From Avena insularis (Eukaryota; Streptophyta; Magnoliopsida; Poales; Poaceae): a stretch of DNA of 64,000 nt. How positions within the stretch are numbered: the stretch's first letter is position 1; every line of letters starts with the position of its first letter. Under the pieces are notes generated by a model, which worked only from the letters and a program-made list of their open reading frames with translations, made no database searches and was not told where the DNA came from. Location of the stretch: contig CM042684.1 in NCBI GenBank assembly GCA_023614405.1, positions 535,912,682-535,976,681 on the forward strand, given 5' to 3'. Position numbers and translations under genes: made by a program. Of the stretch, positions 56,879-64,000 are shown one piece after another.

Positions 56879-58481
56879 ATGGATCCACTCAGTAGAAACC
56901 TTGAAGATGAAGAAATAATGGAGAACATGATCCACGAGGACACCTTACGATATCTGAACTTGGAGGGACATGATGACAGCTCAAGTAGTCATGGAGAAGA
57001 TGACGACTCCGGTGAACGCACTTTAGTGATTACAAAGTCTGTCGAGGTATATGCATGGATTAAGCCTCTGCTGACTTGCACCGATTGATTTGTATATATG
57101 TAAATATATTAATTAACGCTTCTTTCTTCTTTTAGCCCTCTGGATCGACTAGCCAGCAACAATCTTCTTCTACGAAAAATGGCAAGCGAGGCGCGAGCCA
57201 TCGGTTGAAAGATCGTGCAAAGTTCACGATCGAAGCAGTTCGTGTAGATGGCAGGCCGATGGAGCCCAAGAAGGCCGCAGACAAATTTGTACGTCAGGCT
57301 GGAATTCTTGTTAGGGACCAAATCCCAATCATAATTGAATATTGGAATAAGACAAAGAAGGGCGACGGTACCTTTGTCGATGAAAGATCCAAAGTAACGC
57401 TTTGGAATTCGCTGTTGGTAAATTTCACCCTTCCGCCAGAGGAGGATGAAAACAAACCGGTTATAAAGTAAAAGGTGAAAGAGTGGACTCTAAAGAAGAT
57501 GGCTGACGCTTTCCGCAACTGGAAGACAAAATTGAACAAATTTTTCAAAGCTCGCGAGACTCCAGATTTCGAAGACGCATATTATGTGAAGATAAGACCT
57601 CACTGACCCGAATTTGTGGCATATAAAAAAGGTGCTATAGCTAAAAATAGGTCAGAAACCAATACGCTAAATGCCCAGAAGAAGGAATATCACCAGAGGA
57701 CGGGGTCAGGTGGCTACATATCTCAGAGGCCTAAGTGGGAGGAAGCTGAGAAGGCCCTGCGCGACAGAGGGATCACACCCCAGACACATGGGTGGGACCT
57801 ACGTGCAAAGTCTTGGTTCTACGGAATCGGGGCAAGGTTGGACCCAGAAACAGGATTGTGTATCTTCCAAACCCTCCTTGCCAAACTCGTCACTGAACTC
57901 ATCACGACATACGAGGAAACAGCCGCCAGGAACTTCCATCCCAACAGAGAGAATGACCAGCTCACACGCGCCATCGGTAAAAAAGAACACCCTGGGCATG
58001 CACGAGGCACAGGGGGTATGACGTGGAAGGATGAGTTTGCCGAGTGGAGCGACTCTTACAGATGGCGCGGCAGAAAATAAAAAGAGCGTAAAGAGTGTAT
58101 GACACAGATAGAACATGCACTTGTGGCGCTGCAGGCGCAAGTGAATGCACAACAGAGCCATCAAGCTACCGGCCCATCTCAGCGGAACGAAGAGCCTGCA
58201 TTCGAAGCTGTCGGCGGCCTAGACTTTGCGCGGAAAAGCAGCGTCGCTTCCACGGAGAACGTGCAACCCACACTTGAAATGGCGGGTCCTCGATACCCCG
58301 TGGATGAGATCACGGAGAGCGAACACGCTGAGCTGCATGTGAGATTAATGGGCTTATCCATTAAGGTGGCTGTCGGCTATGCCTTACCTCATGTAGCTGG
58401 TGGAACTTACCACTGCCGACCGATTCCAGATGGCTATGCTATTGTCGGGGTGGATGAGGTTGTGAAGGAATATGAGGAAGC
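56879..58481 (+). pseudogene. CACTA-2 second gene, Transposase_24-like part
   Basis: Exon 1 is 56879-57046 (MDPLSRNLEDEEIMENMIHE), intact here where CACTA-1 has a deletion. Exon 2 starts at 57136 and reads KFTIEAVRVDGRPMEPKKAA and YWNKTKKGDGTFVDERSK in one frame. In-frame stops occur at about 57470 (TAA), 57605 (TGA) and 58078 (TAA). None is shared with CACTA-1, which has its own at 21484 and 22108. Cut at 58482, after KEYEEA, by the LTR; the Pro-rich and Ulp1-like parts are outside the window. Confidence 0.82.
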
Positions 58482-61400
58482 TGTGGCATCCCGCAAAAAC
58501 CACTACTAGAAAATCGCGTTGTTTTTGTGCATTGCATCGTCATGACCGCATGCTCATGTCATCATGCCACATTGCATTTGAGCATCGTCATCATCTTGCA
58601 TTTGCTTGCATAAAACTATTTGCGGAAAAACCTGTTCTTGTTTTCTAAACGCCCCGTCTTTGTTCAAACGCAAAACCCGGGTCTCCGGATTATTTTGTTT
58701 TGTCTGCTATCGGTTTGCAAAAGCCCTGTTTGAAATAAATAAAATATTTAATTATTTTTAGTGGGGCAGTCGAACGGGCCGATTCGACCCAGTCGACCAC
58801 CCCCGGAATAAAATCGGTCCACCCAAACTCTAAATCCTATTCCCACCTAGTCCTAATCTACCCACCACTCACAGCTCGCCACCTCACCTTGGACCCAATC
58901 CCTACCCACCCCGCCACCTCCTCAATCTCAGACTTTTTCCCCCCTCTCTCTCTTTCTCACACAGTCCCACCTACCCCCTCTCCCTCTCCCTCACCGACAC
59001 CCGGGCCCCACCCGCAGCCCCACTTCCCCCTGGCCCACTTGCCAGCCTCACCCACTCCCCAACCCTCTCTCTCTCTACCCCTGGTCCCACCCGTCAGCCT
59101 CACTCCCTCTCTCCCCCACCCCACCAACCAGCACACACCCACGCAACACCACACACGCGACGCCACGCACTCGCCACCCCACACCGAATCCCACCGCCGG
59201 CCTCCTCCGCCCACCACTCACCTTCCTTCCCTGCTCGGCCCCCACCCGACGCCTGGCCCTCCTCCCTCCTCTGCTCCATGGCCTCCTCTCCTCCCCAGCC
59301 TGGGCGACCCTTCCCCCCGCTCCGGCCCCGCCTCCGCCCGGCCTCCACCGCTCCCCTCCGCCCGGCCTCCACCGCTCCCCTCCGCGCCGGTCCCCCCCTT
59401 CCTCCTCTGCCCCGCGTCCCCGCTCAAGGCCGCGCCCGGCCGAGCTCGAGCTGCCGCGCCGCCTCCTCGGCAGCACGCCCGCGCCGGCCTCCTCCGGCAG
59501 CCCTTCTCCACCCCGCCGGCGCCGCGCCCTCCACCCGCCGGCCGCCTCGCCTCCTCCGCCTCGGCCACCCCGTCGCCAACGCACCTGCCCCGCCCGAACC
59601 CCGCGTCTCCTCCCTCGCTTCCCAGCGGCCCGCGCGCTCCGGCCGAGCTCCTCGCCGGCGCCCATGACCCCTCCGCCCTTCGCCTCGCCTCGCCGTCCGG
59701 CGCCCCACGCCTGCCTCCTCCGCCCAAGCTCCGCCCGCCTCTCTCCCCGAAGCGGCGCCCGCTCGCTGGCCACTCGCGCCGGCCGCCTCATCCCGCCCCG
59801 CCTCACCTCTCTCTCGCGCCAGCCCCGGCCCCACCCCGAGCTGTACCCTCCTTCGCCGACGTTCTCCATCGTCCCTGCCTCCCCTTCCCGCGACGCTCCG
59901 CCCCTCCGGCCGCACCCCCGTCCTCACCGCCGCCGGCCATCGCGCCCGGGTCCACAGAAGGCCTGCCGCTCGAGCCTGCCGCGTCCTCCCATCCTGCTTC
60001 TCCTCGCTGCATTCCACCTCGCGCGCGTGGCCGCGCACGTCTCTGTTCAGGTTCAGCGTGGTGATGTTTGGTACCAGTGAATGGAGGCGTTATGGATGGC
60101 ATGGCATGGCTTGGCGCCACTCGAAGACCCGGTACCAATTCCAAGTTCGACACCGACCCTCAAAGTCCGAAGACCGTTTCGAACCAAGGGGGAACCATCG
60201 TCAAGAACTTCCTCGGGGGTACGCCAAGGCCTCCTTCGTGGATCCGAAAGCCGTTATCTGAAGATCGGAACCGAACCCCTCGGAGCTCCGAGAACGCCTT
60301 CATGGGACGCCAAGACACCCGTCGAACCCCGAAGCTCGATCCTGGAGTTCGAGACCGAACCCGGACGCCAAGATCGCCACCGGAACGACAAGCACTTCGC
60401 CGCGGAACGCCAAGATCTGCATCCCGAACGCCAAGACCGACCCGATACACGGACCCGACCAGGACTTCACGACGAACAGAACGACACCGACCAGGGCGCC
60501 AACGCCAAGCCCTTCATCTCCCCCTGATCCGCACTCGCGACCCTGTCGATCCCTGAGCCCGACCCCGAACCCTGTCGAACCCGAACCCCCGGAACCAAGT
60601 TCTTCCGAACCCTAATGTGTGAACCCCTTCCCGAAACCCTATTTTATAATATAATACAACTTGTTGCATATTACATTGTTCATCTCGCATGCATATTTGT
60701 GTGGTTTGGGGGCCTTATGCCGATTCACCTCATAATTAAATATGGGGCCCATATGCGGGCAAATCTAGTCTTATATTGGCCTCATTTAAAGTTGTGCATC
60801 GAACCGTTGTCATATTTTGCCTTGTTAAGACAACATTTAAATTGTGGGGTAGTTAAACAACTTGAACCATTTAACTAATTGTCGGGACCCCGGTTCCGCT
60901 TAATATGGCCTAATTGCATCGCATCTTTGCCATGCCATACATCATGCATGCATCATGCCCGATCTTTTGCCGTAGTATTAAATAGTGCATCCGGTGTTTG
61001 TTCTAGTGTTTTGCTTCTTCGCGGATAAGGCCGTCGAGTTGATGTGAGCTTCGCCCCGATCTTCGGTTGAACCTTCGGCAATGTTTTCAGGCGAGCATCT
61101 CCCCCTTTCTACCTATCTTACTTTTATAGTATTTATTCCCTCCTGTTGATCCATTGCTATCTGTGTTGCGATGCTCTAGTTTTCGTACCCGTGATATCCC
61201 TTGCAGCCATATATTGCCTTGGACACCTCCTATTACCTGTTGTGTGGTAGAAAGTTGGACCTGCGCGTCGTAGTCGCTGGCTCAAGTGCTGTTGCGTGTT
61301 GTCAAGTGCCACAATTGTTGGAGTATTGCCGCCTGTTTGATGTTGGAGATGATCATGGCTTTACTTATCGCTCACTTTAATTACTGTTTAACAACTAAAA

Positions 61401-62981
61401 TTGAAGTAAGTAAGCAGAGGCACAGGTGGGCAATAGATGTTATTTGGTTGTTAACCGTCCACTTGTGTCCCGTAGGACCCCGAGTGCTTGATACCTGTTC
61501 CTTGATTTATCGCGCTATCCACATCCGGGAGGATTATGGGACCCCCCTGAGCTAGAGCTTGATTCAGTCTTATTTCTTGGGGCCACAAACTAGTTTGAGG
61601 TTTTATTTACTATCCTGTACTTATGCCATGCTACTGCTTTATTTACGATTGTGCGAGGAGCACACTGTACTGTTTAGGATCGGGACACGTTTTCGCGGTG
61701 TCTACAAGCCCAGTTTTGGGTTCCCAGTCGTTCACAGCCGTCCAGCCAAACCTCGGGTCCGTCTCGGAGTCAGCTAACTTCGTTGCGGGTGTACTCCAAG
61801 GGGTGGCCCCCTGAAATATTTCTGAATCCTGTGATTGCTTTGTCGTGAAGGCCTCGTTGGATTTTGATTTGGTTTTTTCGAGGTTGATCGAGTGTGTGTT
61901 GCTATTTGTGCACCCCTGCAGGGTAAAACTTTCTGAAAGCCGTGTCCGCGGTTATGGACGACTTGGAGCACAGTATCTCGATCATAGACAACTATAACTA
62001 AAGTAGTGCTATAAATTTGACTTTATAATGACTAGTAATTAGCTTCACTATAATGGAATGGCTAAATAAAACTGCCAACAATTGCTTGTTTGGGTTGTCA
62101 CTGGCGACCATTGTACCTGACTAGTAAGTATGGCAACTACAACGGAATGGCTAAATAAAAGTACCAACAACTGCTGGGTTTTGGGATATCTCATGCTAAT
62201 TGTATCTGACTAGTAAGTGTTGCAACTACAATGGAATGGTTAAATAAAAGTGCCCACTGCTTATTTTTATCTGGATGACTATCTATACCTGACTAGTAAT
62301 TGCTGCAACGATAACTGAATAAATAAAACTGCCAACTGTGTGAGTTCCTCGGTTGACTTCCTCGTTTGGTCTCGAGGGGGAAATACCAGGATGGGTATGT
62401 TTGGTGGTAGTATCAGGTTGGTTCCGAATAGGTCTTCCTTATCCCTCTCGGGTAGCCGACAGTTATCTCGAGTCTCTATAGGTTGTTTAGTGCATGCTGC
62501 GCTGCCGCTTCAGTCCACCATACCTAAGTAGGCGAGGACCGCCGAATTCTAGTCTCGCTGCACTTGGCCTCGATCGACGCTCCTCTTTTTCCTTTGCCCT
62601 TTGTCGGCACCCCTTTTGTTTAAGCAGGTTTTGAGATCGACGTCGTTAGCAGGGTTACCCTTCCGGCTTGGCCTGGGCAGGGTTATGGACGCCATTGGTT
62701 ATTCTTCAGGGCTCTTAGCCCCATTTGCATCTTGTCCGTAGTCGGACGCTGTATCATTTTCAAGGTGATTCGGATCTTTGTATATTATATATGTATTCTT
62801 GACTCGTTGAGTCGCTGTTGTATATATCTGTTCTGTGGGTCCCATCGAGGACTGTTGTGTAATATTATTACTTCGTTTTCCACCCGCACGAAAGTGCCTG
62901 GTGGGCACCTTTGAATCGTTTCTATGCGGGTTTGGCGAGTTTCGCTAAAACTAGCATAGGGCCGATTCTGAGGGTGTTACA
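58482..62981 (+). repeat. 5' LTR, about 4.5 kb
   Basis: Starts TGTGGCATCCCGCAAAAACC and ends GAGGGTGTTACA. 58860-59280 is extremely C-rich and G-poor; 59280-60060 is GC-rich on both strands. 60280-60480 has repeated CGCCAAGA strings. 60600-62980 is mixed. Long frames at 58889-60064 (391 codons, Pro/Ser-rich) and antisense (264 and 204 codons) follow from composition and I do not call them genes. Confidence 0.82.
62030..62340. repeat. Four imperfect about 89-bp repeats within the LTR
   Basis: GACTAGTAA occurs at 62030, 62119, 62208 and 62291, each followed by a GGCTAAATAAAA-type string about 30 bases later (altered in the last unit). Confidence 0.85.
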
Positions 62982-62984
62982 CAG

Positions 62985-62996
62985 TGGTATCAGAGC
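62985..62996 (+). other. Primer-binding site (initiator tRNA-Met)
   Basis: TGGTATCAGAGC three bases after the LTR end. Confidence 0.9.
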
Positions 62997-63776
62997 TCAG
63001 CAGTTGCGATACCCCACAAGTCCAGCCTATAGGATAACCTAGCTAACTGCCGAAGTAGAGTGTCAAAACTATTTTTGCCAAATCGGTTGGATAGTTCTGA
63101 TTAGGTCTGATTTTACTCCTTACCCCGCTGCTGCTCTCCTCTCACCTCTGCGTGTTTTGAATCCGCTCTCTTCTCTCTCTTCGAGTCCAGGATTTCTCGT
63201 GGTTGGGTTCCGTCGTATCTTTAGGGCTTCGCTTCCTCCTTTGGAAACGGTGTTGCTACATCTGGTCTTCATGCTATCCGAGGAATCCTTCGTCTGGTGG
63301 ACTTCCCTTTGTTCCTTCACGTGCCTTCTGGTGTTTTCCGACGCGACGACATCCTCTATGCCAGATCCGATGCAGAGTCGGCATCACTCCTTTGTTTCCG
63401 AACCTTGCTTGTCGAGATCTACAATCTGAATTCCGAGAGTTGGTTGCACAATTCGCGTATTCGTGTGCAGAGTAATGGTTTGGGTGCGCGATGGACTGAT
63501 CACCATCCGACTACTCTTATCAATCGCTCTTGTACATCGAATCAGTGGATCCAGCAATTTTACTCCATCCACGGAAGTTAGAGGTGGCCTTAACTTTTGA
63601 TGCCTCTACCTTCGACCTTGTCTATCCGGAGTGTTCTCTCGACGAAGGGGGGCATCAACCCTTGTTAGTGGTGTCGCGAGGATCCACACGAAGCGCGAAG
63701 GATCAGATCGTCGGCCTTCTTCCCTGTACCATGAGGCGGATCTCGAGGGCGAGATCCATTGTTAGTGGTGTCGAAT
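62997..63776 (+). other. Internal domain of the 4.5-kb-LTR element
   Basis: Mixed composition with several 90-137-codon frames but no gag, zinc-knuckle, protease, RT or integrase motif. TTGTTAGTGGTGTCG occurs twice (about 63663 and 63759). No polypurine tract precedes the LTR start at 63777. Confidence 0.55.
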
Positions 63777-64000
63777 TGTGGCATCCCGCAAAAACCACTA
63801 CTAGAAAATCGCGTTGTTTTTGTGCATTGCATCGTCATGACCGCATGCTCATGTCATCATGCCACATTGCATTTGAGCATCGTCATCATCTTGAATTTGC
63901 TTGCATAAAACTATTTGCGGAAAAACCTGTTCTTGTTTTCTAAACGCCCCGTCTTTGTTCAAACGCAAAACCCGGGTCTCCGGATTATTTTGTTTTGTCT
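63777..64000 (+). repeat. Second LTR start, cut by window end
   Basis: TGTGGCATCCCGCAAAAACC onward, matching 58482-58705 with one visible substitution. Confidence 0.92.

Larger units (their letters stand above)
51965..58481 (+). mobile_element. CACTA-2 (En/Spm superfamily), internally deleted
   Basis: Starts CACTAGTAGAAAAC at 51965, preceded by ATA. It holds a leader and TNP2 5' part (52547-54256), one 668-bp repeat unit, the AT spacer, the internal promoter and the first 1.6 kb of the second gene. It is interrupted at 58482 by an LTR retrotransposon; the remainder, including the 3' end, lies outside the window. From 54250 on it is nearly identical to CACTA-1 (offset about 36.6 kb at the second gene), but its 5' subterminal repeats belong to another type. 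Confidence 0.88.
58482..64000 (+). mobile_element. LTR retrotransposon with 4.5-kb LTR, continues beyond window
   Basis: 5' LTR 58482-62981 (TGTGGCATCC...GTGTTACA), primer-binding site at 62985, about 0.8 kb of internal DNA, then the same LTR start again at 63777 running off the window with one difference in about 220 bases. No gag or pol motif is found in the internal DNA. Either a non-autonomous element with a tiny interior, or one copy inserted into the interior of another. Confidence 0.82.

Noticed and set aside
58889..60064. 391-codon Pro/Ser-rich frame and antisense frames of 204-264 codons
   Set aside because: Products follow from extreme C-rich composition within an LTR and show no domain.
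1..64000. tRNA, rRNA or microRNA genes
   Set aside because: No cloverleaf, rRNA core or convincing precursor hairpin noticed by eye; TGGTATCAGAGC hits are retrotransposon primer-binding sites.

Overview
This is plant nuclear DNA from a large, repeat-filled grass genome, most likely a Triticeae species (wheat, Aegilops or barley relative). Evidence: a Copia element whose LTR end matches the Angela/BARE/WIS type, Stowaway MITEs with CTCCCTCC-type ends, two CACTA (En/Spm) transposons, and plant genes with GT-AG introns. There are no bacterial or organellar features. I see two probably functional host genes: a spliced pectate lyase (1209-3159, minus) and an intronless LRR receptor-like protein (46569-49721, plus). 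Nearly everything else is nested or decayed transposable-element DNA, plus gene fragments broken by it.

Layout, left to right. 1-930: LINE 3' remnant. 1209-3245: pectate lyase and its TATA box. 3260-5835: unassigned DNA, a decayed coding remnant and a 65-bp tandem duplication. 5836-24.1 kb: CACTA-1, with its 5' terminus, a TNP2 transposase broken after 22 bases by an Angela-like Copia element (6346-12458, itself missing its 5' LTR), the transposase remainder, a small open frame, a 668-bp tandem array, an internal promoter and a seven-exon gene with Transposase_24-like and Ulp1-like parts. 24.4 kb: Stowaway MITE. 25.08-29.09 kb: F-box/LRR/FBD pseudogene split by a 2.5-kb AT-rich element with inverted ends. 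29926-31018: TIR element with TAA target duplication. 31283-43755: coding remnant split by an 11.8-kb Sirevirus-like Copia element (31653-43443) full of short GC-rich palindromes. 44-46.5 kb: MITE and a tandem duplication upstream of the receptor gene. 46.5-49.9 kb: receptor gene. 50.8-51.6 kb: degenerate MITE and a TRIM-like element. 51965-58481: CACTA-2, same internal body as CACTA-1 but different 5' subterminal repeats and a large internal deletion. 58482-64000: LTR retrotransposon with a 4.5-kb LTR and under 0.8 kb of internal DNA before the next LTR starts.

The elements do not form a pathway; the window records nested insertion, deletion and recombination. The most unusual points are the CACTA pair (exchanged ends, a shared 668-bp repeat, subterminal repeats reused as an internal promoter), the palindromes spread through LTRs, linker and third-ORF region of the Sirevirus-like element, and the receptor gene with freshly duplicated leucine-rich repeats. 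I found no convincing undescribed biochemical system. Family assignments rest on motifs read by eye; no database search was possible.
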